This document shows positions 27,754 to 37,475 of a stretch of 38,995 nt of DNA, piece by piece (the stretch's first letter is position 1; every line of letters starts with the position of its first letter). The notes under the pieces were generated by a model. The model was not told where the DNA came from and did not search any database. It saw only the letters and a list, made by a program, of their open reading frames with translations. The DNA comes from Hyphomicrobiales bacterium (GTDB taxonomy: Bacteria > Pseudomonadota > Alphaproteobacteria > Rhizobiales > Rhizobiaceae), in the NCBI GenBank assembly GCA_017305925.1, contig JAFKJW010000197.1, forward strand, positions 1-38,995, written 5' to 3'. Made by a program: the position numbers and the translations under genes.

Positions 27754-28821
27754 TTGGTGGTCGATGTGTCCCGTTTCACGCGCATTCTCGCTACGCTGAC
27801 CGCCGCCACGGCGCTGCTGGCGGCCGAGGCCCAGGCCTGCACGCGGGTCATCTATCAAGGACCTGCCGGCCGCATCCTCACGGGCCGCACCATGGACTTC
27901 AAGGATCCGATCGTCAGCAATCTCTGGGCGTTCCCGCGCGGCATGACGCGGCACGGCGCGGCCGGGCCGCGATCCCCCGAATGGACCTCGAAATATGGCA
28001 GCCTGATCGTCTCGGGATATGAAATCTCGACCGTGGACGGCATGAACGAGGCCGGGCTCAACGCGAACCTGCTGTGGCTGGCCAATGCCGGCTATCCCGA
28101 AGACGACGGCGCAACCCCACGCATCTCGCTGGCGATCTGGGCGCAATTCTATCTGGACCAGTTCGCGACCGTGGCCGAGGCGGTCGACTATACGAACAAG
28201 AACCCGATGCAGGTGGTCAGCGGCGAGACGCCCGGCCGGCCCGGCAGCCTCACGCCGCTGCATCTTTCGCTTTCGGACGCGACGGGCGACAGCGCGATCT
28301 TCGAGTGGATCAACGGAAAGCTCCGCATCCATCACGGCCGCGAGTACCGGGTGATGACGAACGAGCCGTCCTATGACGAGCAACTGGCGATCACCAGCTA
28401 CTGGAGCCAGGTCGACTGGCGCAGCTTCCTGCCCGGCACCAACCGCGCCACGGATCGCTTCGTGCGCGCCTCCTCCTACATCGATTCCGTCGTCCAGAGC
28501 GACGACCCGCGCACGGCCGCCGCCGCGGTGTTCAGCGTGATCCGGAACGCCTCGGTTCCCTATGGCATCAGCGTGCCGGATGCGCCGAACCTGTCCACGA
28601 CCCGCTGGCGCATCGTGGCGGACCAGAAGAGCCGCCTCTTCTATGCCGAATCCGCAACCGCGCCGAACGTGTTCTGGGTCGATCTTTCCCGGCTGGACTT
28701 CTCGGAGGGTGCCCGGGTCAAACTGCTGGATCTCGGCGTCGACATGAACCGCGTGCTCGCGGGCGAGGTCTCCGACCAGTTCGTTCCCGCCGAAGCCTTC
28801 ACGTTCCAGCCGGCAGAGTAA
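27754..28821 (+). CDS. Linear amide C-N hydrolase, choloylglycine hydrolase/penicillin V acylase family
   Basis: 355 residues from TTG at 27754; GTG at 27757 or 27766 are equally possible and change only a few residues. A signal peptide ends AEAQA, directly before Cys29, the N-terminal nucleophile of this Ntn-hydrolase family. Arg45 and Asp48 (GRTMDF) have the same spacing from the Cys as in bile salt hydrolase, and MNEAGLNANLLW supplies the conserved Asn-rich loop. Signal cleavage would therefore unmask the catalytic cysteine in the periplasm. Related enzymes from Gram-negative bacteria cleave penicillin V or acyl-homoserine lactones; bile salts are a less likely substrate here. The gene is 31 bp downstream of the barrel gene. 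Confidence 0.9.
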   Translation: MVVDVSRFTRILATLTAATALLAAEAQACTRVIYQGPAGRILTGRTMDFKDPIVSNLWAFPRGMTRHGAAGPRSPEWTSKYGSLIVSGYEISTVDGMNEAGLNANLLWLANAGYPEDDGATPRISLAIWAQFYLDQFATVAEAVDYTNKNPMQVVSGETPGRPGSLTPLHLSLSDATGDSAIFEWINGKLRIHHGREYRVMTNEPSYDEQLAITSYWSQVDWRSFLPGTNRATDRFVRASSYIDSVVQSDDPRTAAAAVFSVIRNASVPYGISVPDAPNLSTTRWRIVADQKSRLFYAESATAPNVFWVDLSRLDFSEGARVKLLDLGVDMNRVLAGEVSDQFVPAEAFTFQPAE

Positions 28822-29105
28822 GGACTGGCCATCGACGGCCCGGCAACCGGCTCTCCAACCGACGAGGCCGCAATTCGGCGAGCGCCTCACAAGGGCCATG
28901 GCGGCCTGATGTTCAACCAGCCGCCCACCCACGGAAATCCTGGCGCTCCCTCAAGGCTGACACGGTGTCAATCGAGGGAATGAACACTCATACCTCCGAT
29001 CGAGCACTTCCGATCGGGCACCAGGCGCTTCCTCACTCTCGATCTCGCCAAGCCGTCGCGGGGCCCGGGCAAACCTTGTCAACGGCCTGATTCCGAAGCT
29101 TCCGT
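28822..29105. other. Non-coding region upstream of nirS
   Basis: The whole gap from the amide hydrolase stop to the nirS start is 365 bp. The part up to 29105 shows no supportable gene or RNA; the short open frames in it have no ribosome sites or family features. The regulatory site is in the last 80 bp and is listed separately. Confidence 0.6.
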
Positions 29106-29125
29106 TCTTTGTTCCAGAACAAAGA
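29106..29125 (+). promoter_or_regulatory. FNR/NnrR-type box (TTG-N8-CAA) in the nirS promoter
   Basis: A near-perfect palindrome has 9-bp arms TCTTTGTTC and GAACAAAGA around CA. Its core TTGTTCCAGAACAA (29109-29122) has the TTG-N8-CAA geometry of CRP/FNR-family sites. Its centre (29115.5) is 41.5 bp before position 29157, and a weak -10-like TAGGCT lies at 29145-29150. This is the class II activator arrangement and would give a 30-nt leader containing the GGAGGGGGAG ribosome site. Regulators of this family (FNR, NnrR, Dnr) control nirS in denitrifiers; which one acts here is not visible. Confidence 0.75.
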
Positions 29126-29147
29126 GAGCGCTCGACGGCGCATCTAG

Positions 29148-30842
<1,695 letters not shown>

Positions 30843-30858
30843 TCGTTCTCCCGTAGAA

Positions 30859-30883
30859 CGGGCGGGCGCCCGATGCCCGCCCG
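30859..30883. terminator. 9-bp GC hairpin downstream of nirS
   Basis: The stems 30859-30867 (CGGGCGGGC) and 30875-30883 (GCCCGCCCG) pair perfectly around a 7-nt loop, 17 nt after the nirS stop. No T-run follows, so it may be a Rho-assisted terminator, a 3'-end stabiliser or a partial attenuator before the TonB-dependent receptor gene. Confidence 0.6.
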
Positions 30884-30938
30884 CCATCCTCTCCCACAAC
30901 GCTACCGGCCTCGGCCGACGGATCTGCGGCAGGAACCG

Positions 30939-33092
30939 ATGAAGCCGAAGCTGCGACAGAGACCGCAGGGCGGTCCCGCCGGGCGCGTCCCGTCCCTCAG
31001 GAAAAAACTGGCGCCGGCCCTCCTTTCCCTCGCCCCGCTCTTCCTGAGTGCCGGCGCCGAGGCGCAGGACGGCGAGACCTGGCTCGACGCCATCACCGTC
31101 GTCGGCACGCGGACCGCGATCCCGGTTCAGGACAATCCGGCATCGGTCACGGTTCTCGAACGCGAACAGCTCGAGCGCAAGACGCCGGAAAGCCTCGCCG
31201 AGATGCTGCGGGACGTGCCGGGCGTCGAGGTGGCCGACTCGTCAGCGCCCGGCATGAAGCGCCTCTCCATCCGCGGCGAATCCTCGCGCCGCGTCACCAT
31301 CCTGGTCGACGGACAGGAGATCACCGACCACAGCGACTACGGCACGCCGATCCTGATCGACCCGTCGAACGTCGAACGCGTCGAGGTGGTGCGCGGACCC
31401 GCCTCGGTCCTGCACGGCGCCAAGGCCATCGGCGGCGTCGTCAACATCGTCACGAGGCGCGGCTCGGCCAAGCCGATAGAGGGCGAGATCGGCGGCACCT
31501 ATTATTCCGGCACCGACGGCTGGCAGGGCTGGGCGGCCGTGTCGGGCACCATCGACAATTTCGACTACCGCTTCTCCGGCGGTCTCGACGACCACGGCGA
31601 CCGCCGGGTTCCGAGCGGGCAATACACTTCGACGGGGCGGCTCGACGGCACCTCGTTCGGCAACGACAACCTCTCGGCGCATCTGGGCTACACCTTCGGC
31701 GCGGCGGGCAACCACTACATCGCGCTGAAGGCGCAGCAGCACCACCTGTCCAGCGAGAGCTGGACCGATCCGGCGACGCTGGTGGCGCCGGTCGTCGACT
31801 TCGCCATCGACCTGCCGAAGCGCGACCTGCGCAAGGTCGGCCTTTATTACGACGGCACCGACATCGGCGACATCGTCCGCAAGGTCCATTTCGACGCCTA
31901 TTACCAGACCGTCGACCGCCTGTTCACCAACGAGGTGGCGATCCGGCCCAACCCGAACCTGCCCCTCATCCAGCGGACGCGCACGGTTTCGGAGGACGGC
32001 AACACCAACTGGGGCGGCACCGCGCAGGTGGACCTGCAAGTCCACCCGGATCATTACACGATCGTCGGGCTGCACTATCTTTCCGACGGGCTCGACGCCA
32101 GCAAGACCACGACCGCCACGCCGCCCGGCCTCGCCGGGCTTCCGGCCACCGACGACGCCTCGATCCGCACCGTCTCGGCCTTCGCCCAGGACGAATGGTC
32201 TTTCGCCGACGATTTCAAGCTGACGGCGGGCGCGCGCTACTATCACACCCGCACCGACCTCGCCCACACCAGCGACCCGGACCGGCAGGGCTATTCGGGC
32301 CGCAGCGACGGCCGTTTCGTCACCTCGCTCGGCCTGACCTATACCGGCATCGACAACACGACGCTCAGGGGACTTTATTCGGAAGGCTACATCACGCCGA
32401 CCCTGTTCCAGCTCTTCAGCGATTCGATCGCCCGCGAGCGCATCATCTACGGCAATCCCGGCCTGAAGCCGGAAACCTCGCGCAATATCGAGATTGGCGC
32501 GCGCCATGACGCCGGCGGATTGACGCTCGACGCCACCGCCTTCTACAGCGAGGCGCAGGACTACATCACCAGGGCATCGTGCGCGGCCGTCGGGGCGGCC
32601 TGTCCCGGCCACGGCCCCGCCGGCCGCGACAGATACATCTACGCCAACGCCAACCAGGCCCGGACCTACGGTCTCGAGCTCGCGGCCGAATACACGCTTC
32701 CCGCCACGCAGCTGACGCCCTATGCCAGCGGCGCGTGGATGCGGCGCGAGCTCGAATTCGACACCTTCTCGACCTATCACAGCAACACGCCGGCTCTCTC
32801 CGGCCGGCTCGGCCTGCGCTGGGACGGCGAACTTGCCGGCCAGAACGTGTGGAGCGACCTTTACGTGCGCGCCGCGAGCGGCGTGACGGAGCTGGAGGAG
32901 GGCGGGCTCCTGCGGCGGCTGCCCGGCTACGGCACGCTCAACCTCGCCTTGGGCGGCTCGCTCGGCGAAGACGACAGGTTCCGCTTCGGCGTCTCCTTCA
33001 ACAATATCCTGAACAAGGAATATCGTTCCTCGTTCGACGAGATCCCGGGAACCGGCCGCAGCGTCGAGATCATGTCGCGGATGAAATTCTGA
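30939..33092 (+). CDS. TonB-dependent outer-membrane receptor
   Basis: 717 residues from the ATG with AGGAA just upstream. A signal peptide (about residues 1-42, ending GAEA) precedes a TonB-box-like stretch LDAITVVGTR. The plug domain (about 55-165) includes SLAEMLRDVPGVEV, SIRGESSRRVTILVDGQ and VERVEVVRGPASVLHG; the 22-stranded barrel follows and ends with MKF, a C-terminal Phe. It imports a scarce ligand using TonB energy. The hemin/catecholate/copper receptor groups share these features, and the ligand cannot be read from sequence. Its place 97 bp after nirS, on the same strand, suggests a link to metal or heme supply, which is inference. Confidence 0.93.
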   Translation: MKPKLRQRPQGGPAGRVPSLRKKLAPALLSLAPLFLSAGAEAQDGETWLDAITVVGTRTAIPVQDNPASVTVLEREQLERKTPESLAEMLRDVPGVEVADSSAPGMKRLSIRGESSRRVTILVDGQEITDHSDYGTPILIDPSNVERVEVVRGPASVLHGAKAIGGVVNIVTRRGSAKPIEGEIGGTYYSGTDGWQGWAAVSGTIDNFDYRFSGGLDDHGDRRVPSGQYTSTGRLDGTSFGNDNLSAHLGYTFGAAGNHYIALKAQQHHLSSESWTDPATLVAPVVDFAIDLPKRDLRKVGLYYDGTDIGDIVRKVHFDAYYQTVDRLFTNEVAIRPNPNLPLIQRTRTVSEDGNTNWGGTAQVDLQVHPDHYTIVGLHYLSDGLDASKTTTATPPGLAGLPATDDASIRTVSAFAQDEWSFADDFKLTAGARYYHTRTDLAHTSDPDRQGYSGRSDGRFVTSLGLTYTGIDNTTLRGLYSEGYITPTLFQLFSDSIARERIIYGNPGLKPETSRNIEIGARHDAGGLTLDATAFYSEAQDYITRASCAAVGAACPGHGPAGRDRYIYANANQARTYGLELAAEYTLPATQLTPYASGAWMRRELEFDTFSTYHSNTPALSGRLGLRWDGELAGQNVWSDLYVRAASGVTELEEGGLLRRLPGYGTLNLALGGSLGEDDRFRFGVSFNNILNKEYRSSFDEIPGTGRSVEIMSRMKF

Positions 33093-33405
33093 TCTCCCGG
33101 ACAATCCCGCATGGCAGCAAGGATGTTCGGGCAGGAGACCGGATGCTTCACCGGAACACAATCGCGGCCGCAATCCTCCCCTTCCGAGACGGACGCGCCT
33201 CCCGTCTCGCGGCCTCGACGATCCGCCGCTCGCGGACCTCGCCAGAATTGCGTTGTCCGCCGGTATCGCCCGGCCGGCCAGAAAGGATATCCGGTGGCTG
33301 TTCCGCACGCGGCTTATTGCCGATCGCGCCGTGGGGATCGCACGGCATTCGCCAGGACATCGTGGGATGTGCGTGGAACTCCAGCCCAAAACCGTCCGGC
33401 CTATC
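33093..33405. other. Non-coding junction between chromosomal region and integrated element
   Basis: 313 bp between the receptor stop and the recombinase stop, which converge. Open frames on both strands cross it but show no start signals or recognisable domains. No tRNA gene is seen. It probably contains the left attachment site of the element carrying the serine recombinase, since such sites usually lie next to the recombinase gene, but no repeat can be matched within the window. Confidence 0.5.
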
Positions 33406-35103
33406 TCAAACGGAAAAGGCCGCCCAAGGGCGGCCTATTTCGAGTGAGTTACGAGAAAACTGGTTGCGGGGGCGTGCGGCCACCTTTGTCCTAACTTCTC
33501 CGGGTCTTTGCCGGTGTTCCGCCTCCACGAAGTCGAGGATGCCGAACAACTCGCCGCGTAGCTTGGCGTGGACCTCGCCGCGCTTGTCGCCCGGCATGAG
33601 GACGACTTCCTCGATAAGCGAGCGCAGTTCCTCGGTGGCGACGCGGCCATCATCGTCGTTGTGCAGCGCATCGGTGAACCGCTCCACCCGCTTGCGGTAG
33701 ATGTTCCCAATGTTGGGATGCACGTCCGGCATATCGGCGGGTGCCTGCAACTGCCGAGCGATGATTTCGGCCTTCTGCCGCTCCAACTCGTCCATGCGCG
33801 CCTTCATGGAAGGCTGATACATGCCGTCCTCGATTGCCGCGATGATTCCGGCGATGGCTCTCTCGATCTTGTCCAGCGCCTTGCGGTCCTGCTCGCCCTG
33901 TGCCCGGCGCTCCCGGTTGAGGCGGTTCATTTCCTCGGCGAAGGCACGGACGGTTTCCTCGACGGCGCGCGAGGAAATCAGCCTGTCCTTGAGACCGGAC
34001 AGCACCCGTTCCTCGATCCTGTCGCGGGTGATGGTCCTGTTGTTGTCACAGGTGCCGCGTCGGTGATGGTTGAGGCAACCATAGCGGTCGCGCATGATGA
34101 GGCCGTATTTGCCGCCGCAGCCACCGCAGGTCAGCAGGCCGGAAAGAAGGGAAACGGGGCGCTTCTTCTCATGCAGTTTGCGGGCCTTGGCCTTCCTGAC
34201 GCCTTCGGCGGTTGCCTCGAACCGGACGGCGATGTCCTTCTGCCGCGCGCGAACCGCGTTCCAGAGTGCGTCGTCCACGATACGCAGATGCGGCACTTCG
34301 CTCCTGATCCATTTTTCCGGTGAATTGATGCGCGACACGCGCTTGCCGGTGGACGGGTCTTTGACGAAGCGCAGGCGGTTCCAGACCAGCACACCCACAT
34401 AAAGCTCGTTGTTGACGATGCCGGTGCCGCGCGAGACATGGCCCCGGATGCTGGTGTCACCCCATGCGCGACCAAGCGGGCCGGGAACACCATCGCGGTT
34501 CAGATCGACGGCGATGGCCTTGGGGCTTTTGCCGGATGCAAACTCGCGGAAGATACGGCGGATGGTTTCGGCTTCCTCGGGGATGATCTCCCGGTCACCC
34601 CGGATCGGCTCGCCGTTGCCATCGAACTTCTTCACAACGCGATAGCCGTAGCAGAGACCGCCCCCTGCCTTACCCTTCTCGACCCTGCCCCGAAGGCCGC
34701 GATGGGTCTTCATGGCAAGGTCTTTCAGGAATAGTGCGTTCATCGTGCCTTTCAGGCCGACATGAAGCTCGGAGATTTCGCCTTCGGCCAGCGTAACGAT
34801 GGCGACGCCTGCAAATTTCAGATGCTTGTAGAGGGTCGCCACGTCTGCCTGATCGCGGCTGATCCGGTCCAGCGCCTCGGCCAAGAGGATGTTGAACTCG
34901 CCGTGCTGCGCATCGCGCATCAGCCGCTGGATACCGGGCCGCAGGATCGTGCTCGCCCCGGAAATCGCCGCATCCTCATAGGAACCGACGATCTGCCACC
35001 GCTCCCGCCCCGCATGTTCACGGCAAAGCCGGAACTGGTCCTCGATGGAGGCCTCACTCTGCTTGTCATCGGAATAGCGGGCGTAAAGGGCTGCGCGGGT
35101 CAT
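33406..35103 (-). CDS. Large serine recombinase (resolvase/invertase family)
   Basis: 565 residues from the ATG preceded by an AGGAAAGGA ribosome site. The N-terminal resolvase domain (about 1-150) has the nucleophile Ser11 in YARYSDDKQ and the Arg-containing motif LDRISRDQ. The recombinase domain follows (about 165-290), then a zinc ribbon (LLTCGGCGGKYG ... GCLNHHRRGTC, about 320-355) and a long charged coiled coil (about 375-450). This layout is that of site-specific integrases of genomic islands and temperate phages. It is the probable integrase of the element that begins just downstream. The last codons form a hairpin terminator, listed separately. Confidence 0.95.
   Translation of the reverse strand: MTRAALYARYSDDKQSEASIEDQFRLCREHAGRERWQIVGSYEDAAISGASTILRPGIQRLMRDAQHGEFNILLAEALDRISRDQADVATLYKHLKFAGVAIVTLAEGEISELHVGLKGTMNALFLKDLAMKTHRGLRGRVEKGKAGGGLCYGYRVVKKFDGNGEPIRGDREIIPEEAETIRRIFREFASGKSPKAIAVDLNRDGVPGPLGRAWGDTSIRGHVSRGTGIVNNELYVGVLVWNRLRFVKDPSTGKRVSRINSPEKWIRSEVPHLRIVDDALWNAVRARQKDIAVRFEATAEGVRKAKARKLHEKKRPVSLLSGLLTCGGCGGKYGLIMRDRYGCLNHHRRGTCDNNRTITRDRIEERVLSGLKDRLISSRAVEETVRAFAEEMNRLNRERRAQGEQDRKALDKIERAIAGIIAAIEDGMYQPSMKARMDELERQKAEIIARQLQAPADMPDVHPNIGNIYRKRVERFTDALHNDDDGRVATEELRSLIEEVVLMPGDKRGEVHAKLRGELFGILDFVEAEHRQRPGEVRTKVAARPRNQFSRNSLEIGRPWAAFSV
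33413..33436 (-). terminator. Rho-independent terminator inside the 3' end of the recombinase gene
   Basis: The stems AGGCCGCCC (33417-33425) and GGGCGGCCT (33428-33436) pair perfectly. Read on the minus strand, the stem is followed at once by a short TTTT run (33417-33414), then the stop codon at 33408-33406. The recombinase message therefore ends in a hairpin formed by its own final codons (coding AAFSV). On the plus strand only TATTT follows, so it may also weakly terminate transcription from the receptor gene. Confidence 0.7.
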
Positions 35104-35132
35104 GGCTTCAATCCTTTCCTCTTGGCTGCCCT

Positions 35133-35546
35133 CTACCGCGACAACGCGGACTGAACATCGGTCAAGGCGAAGTCGTCGCCGACATACAGAAGCGGGGCCG
35201 AATGTCGTTTGGCGAGAGCATAGGCAAAGCAATCGCCGAAGTTCAGGCCGCCCCGTGTTCCAAACCCCTTGCCGTAGTCCAGACGCGCCCGCATCGCGGC
35301 GCGCGCGAGGCTTTCATCCGTGGAGGCAATAGCGATGCGGAAATCGGCCAGAAACGCATCCAGATCGGCAATCGCTTCGTGCCGGTCCCCGTTCCTGATC
35401 CTGCCCGCCATGACGGTGCCTGCCTCGACATAGTTCACCGCCGATATGAGGCGCGAAGCGCCTGTCTGTAGCGCGGCCATGCAGTCAGACGCTTCCGCCT
35501 CCTCGAACATGATCGCAATGATGGCGGACGCATCGACAACCATCAT
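35133..35546 (-). CDS. vapC: Type II toxin VapC (PIN-domain ribonuclease)
   Basis: 137 residues, usual for VapC. The four PIN acidic residues are recognisable: Asp5 (VVDASA), Glu41 (NYVEAG), Asp105 ([13 protein letters not shown]) and Asp124/125 (VGDDFA). The fold binds Mg and cleaves RNA, in known VapCs often initiator tRNA or rRNA. It is encoded downstream of its antitoxin with a 4-bp ATGA overlap. In this element it probably stabilises the island or serves in phage defence. Confidence 0.93.
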   Translation of the reverse strand: MMVVDASAIIAIMFEEAEASDCMAALQTGASRLISAVNYVEAGTVMAGRIRNGDRHEAIADLDAFLADFRIAIASTDESLARAAMRARLDYGKGFGTRGGLNFGDCFAYALAKRHSAPLLYVGDDFALTDVQSALSR

Positions 35547-35815
35547 CGGGAGAAACCAAGGTCTTCGGGCGTATCGCCGACCGCTTCATCCCATTCCTGC
35601 TTCGTGACCGGGCGGCGATCATAGCGTCCGGCACGCTCGCGCACGAAAGCCTTCATGCGCGAAACATAGTCGCGTTGCGCCTCCTGCTCGGCGCGCAGCC
35701 GTTCCAGTCGCTCGCGCATGGCCTGCGTGATGGCGTCCGTCATGGTCTCGCCGGTCAGGCGGGACAGTTCCCGCGCCAGCCGGTCCGCTTCCTCGGTCTT
35801 GATGCTCAAGGCCAT
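35543..35815 (-). CDS. vapB: Type II antitoxin VapB
   Basis: 90 residues, start ATG with AAGGAGG upstream. The N-terminal part ([27 protein letters not shown] is its opening region, residues 1-27) matches the Rv0623/PSK-operon type antitoxins that bind DNA; the C-terminal part with [16 protein letters not shown] wraps the toxin. It overlaps vapC by 4 bp. The TCTAGAT palindrome immediately upstream of its ribosome site is the likely autoregulatory operator. Confidence 0.9.
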   Translation of the reverse strand: MALSIKTEEADRLARELSRLTGETMTDAITQAMRERLERLRAEQEAQRDYVSRMKAFVRERAGRYDRRPVTKQEWDEAVGDTPEDLGFSR

Positions 35816-35826
35816 GTCAACCTCCT

Positions 35827-35845
35827 TCTAGATTTGTGATCTAGA
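35827..35845. promoter_or_regulatory. vapBC operator palindrome
   Basis: TCTAGAT (35827-35833) and ATCTAGA (35839-35845) are exact inverted repeats with a 5-nt spacer. They lie just upstream of the vapB ribosome site (35819-35825). VapB/VapBC complexes repress their own operon through such palindromes, so this is the expected operator. Confidence 0.75.
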
Positions 35846-35892
35846 TAGCACTTCCACCCCGATCTTTCAACCGAAAGACCGAACCTCGGCTG

Positions 35893-36150
35893 CTATTGGT
35901 CGTCATCATCGCCGGAACGATCTTCCTGCCCGCCCATCCGGGTCTTGGGCGGCTGGTTGTCGTTGGCGGCCTGCAATGCCTCGAAGTGCTCGCGCGCGAT
36001 CTGCCTGCCGATCAGCCGGGCAATGGTCAGCACCACCGCATCCACCCGCGCGGACGCCTCGGCTTCGCTCCCGACCTCCTGTCCATCGGGCGGGCGGTTG
36101 TCGTTGGCCGGTCTCTGCTTCCCGCCCTTGTCGCCGCGATCAATAGTCAT
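35893..36150 (-). CDS. Small hypothetical protein with paired ANDN motifs
   Basis: 85 residues. The start ATG overlaps the AlpA-like gene by 11 bp. The sequence carries ANDNRPP near the N-terminus and ANDNQPP near the C-terminus, around a helical core (ARVDAVVLTIARLIGRQIAREHFEALQ). The ends are charged and probably disordered. Proteins of this type occur in rhizobial islands beside AlpA-like regulators; no function is known to me. The overlap and position make it likely to be real. Confidence 0.65.
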   Translation of the reverse strand: MTIDRGDKGGKQRPANDNRPPDGQEVGSEAEASARVDAVVLTIARLIGRQIAREHFEALQAANDNQPPKTRMGGQEDRSGDDDDQ

Positions 36151-36367
36151 CGAGGAAATCGAACTCGTTGCGCGAACGCGTCCTCCATCCGGCAGGGTTG
36201 GCGACCCAGCGGTTGATGTCGGATTCCCTCCATCCCGCGCCGTTGGTGCTGATCTTCAATTGGGGCGGGAACGTGCCTTCGGCGATCTTGCGATAGATGG
36301 TGGACTTGGAAAGACCCGTCCGGGCGAGGACGGTTTTCATGCGGACGATACGGTCTGGTTGGCGCAT
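36140..36367 (-). CDS. AlpA-family HTH regulator
   Basis: 75 residues, start ATG with AGGAGG 10 nt upstream. The MerR-like winged helix is clear: TVLARTGLSKSTIYRKIAEG followed by FPPQLKI and WRESDINRWV. AlpA/excisionase-like proteins control the integrase or the excision step of islands and cryptic prophages. It sits four genes before the serine recombinase on the same strand and probably regulates excision or the element's genes. Confidence 0.9.
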   Translation of the reverse strand: MRQPDRIVRMKTVLARTGLSKSTIYRKIAEGTFPPQLKISTNGAGWRESDINRWVANPAGWRTRSRNEFDFLDDY

Positions 36368-36800
36368 AGTTATGCTGCCTCCTGCTGGTCGTTTATGACG
36401 ATTGCAGAGACCAGCCAGAGCAATGATTTATCGTTGTGCAAGAAGTATTTAGTCGCCGTAGGGCTATGGCGTAGAAACGGCGGCAAATAGGATGGGTTTA
36501 AATCCGACTGCTCTGCACTTGCCAAGGGGCGATCAAGGGACAGCGACCTGTTACCGCATCCATGTCACGGCCTGATTCGCATAGATCGCTCAGAGCCCTT
36601 CAGTTGGTGGCCGTGGCAGGTTCGCTTTGCGGACGATGCAGGCGGTCGTTTATGCAGCGCAGAAACAGGTGGCGCCGCAGCAGAAACGACCAGCGGAGCG
36701 GAAAACAAACATTCGCGACATGTGCAAACCGCACACTCAGCTCCCGCTCGGAAAAAAGAGGAAATGGATTCGATTAGTTAGCAAGACTGCGACTTGATTC
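36368..36800. other. 433-bp non-coding stretch within the element
   Basis: No convincing gene. A short plus-strand open frame at 36562-36777 encodes an Arg-rich peptide with no family features and no ribosome site. The region should hold the promoter for the AlpA-like gene on the minus strand and the end of the HEPN transcript; an oligo-A run at 36752-36757 (T-run on the minus strand) is present but no strong stem precedes it. A sequence GGGTTTAAATCC near 36492 looks like a tRNA T-arm, but no tRNA fold can be made around it. Confidence 0.5.
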
Positions 36801-37475
36801 TCAGTGATTATGCGCTGTTGCGTTCGTAGCCTTTGCCTCAAAAAAACCCTTCAGAGCTAAACCAAATTTCTCAACTTCTGCATCGGCTATAGAATGCATA
36901 GTTCTGATTTCGCCATAGGAAAATCGACCCCCGACCTGCACAGACGACTCGCGACCATGGGAGACCGCATTACGTCGCTCACGAAGATTATTCAGACGAC
37001 CCCTCTGCATCACACCAATACTGAAACCGGGCACGCCGAGAAACTGGCAGCACTGTTCCATCGTTGAGCCATCGACATTTTGTAGACGAAATGAAAATGG
37101 GTTGCTTGAAACGCTAAATTCAAAATCCTCAGAGAGTGAAGTGAATAGCTCTATCGACTTACTGAGATAATTATCCTCTGAGCAATCTCGTAGGGACTGT
37201 ATTCTTGGGTAATGAAAAATCGCCTGAACTTCCGGGATACAGTCCTTAACTCGAATAGAGTGAGACGTGGCAACTGCCAGTGCCTCTTCAACGTAGGCGT
37301 TCACTCCCCGCTCCATTGCTGAATATATCGCTACAAGCAGCAACCCGCGTAGCGCCTTATCTGGGGCCGTGGAGGGGGTAAGGCTGTGAGATGCGCCAGA
37401 GTCCAACCGATTAATAACCTGAAGAGCTTCCGTGAACCTGCCGCGCACCTCTAACTGAGCGTCGGCAAAACTCAT
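36801..37475 (-). CDS. HEPN-domain protein (MAE_28990/MAE_18760-like), putative ribonuclease
   Basis: 224 residues. The HEPN ribonuclease motif RX4H is present as R168-N-A-V-S-H173, in the context LRERRNAVSHG. An all-helical prediction fits the remainder, with an N-terminal helix pair (ALRGLLLVAIYSAMERGVNAYVEEAL) typical of the MAE_28990-like HEPN group. HEPN proteins of this group act as RNases in conflict systems. The gene overlaps the DUF262 gene by 4 bp and is clearly AT-richer than the rest of the window, signs of recent transfer. The two proteins probably form one system in which DUF262 senses or regulates and HEPN cleaves RNA. Confidence 0.78.
   Translation of the reverse strand: MSFADAQLEVRGRFTEALQVINRLDSGASHSLTPSTAPDKALRGLLLVAIYSAMERGVNAYVEEALAVATSHSIRVKDCIPEVQAIFHYPRIQSLRDCSEDNYLSKSIELFTSLSEDFEFSVSSNPFSFRLQNVDGSTMEQCCQFLGVPGFSIGVMQRGRLNNLRERRNAVSHGRESSVQVGGRFSYGEIRTMHSIADAEVEKFGLALKGFFEAKATNATAHNH

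Noticed and set aside
36480-36535. tRNA-like T-arm sequence GGGTTTAAATCC, as a possible attachment tRNA
   Set aside because: No acceptor, D or anticodon arms can be formed around it.
36562-36777. 71-codon plus-strand frame in the element
   Set aside because: Arg-rich product, no ribosome site, no domain; opposite to the direction of all neighbouring genes.
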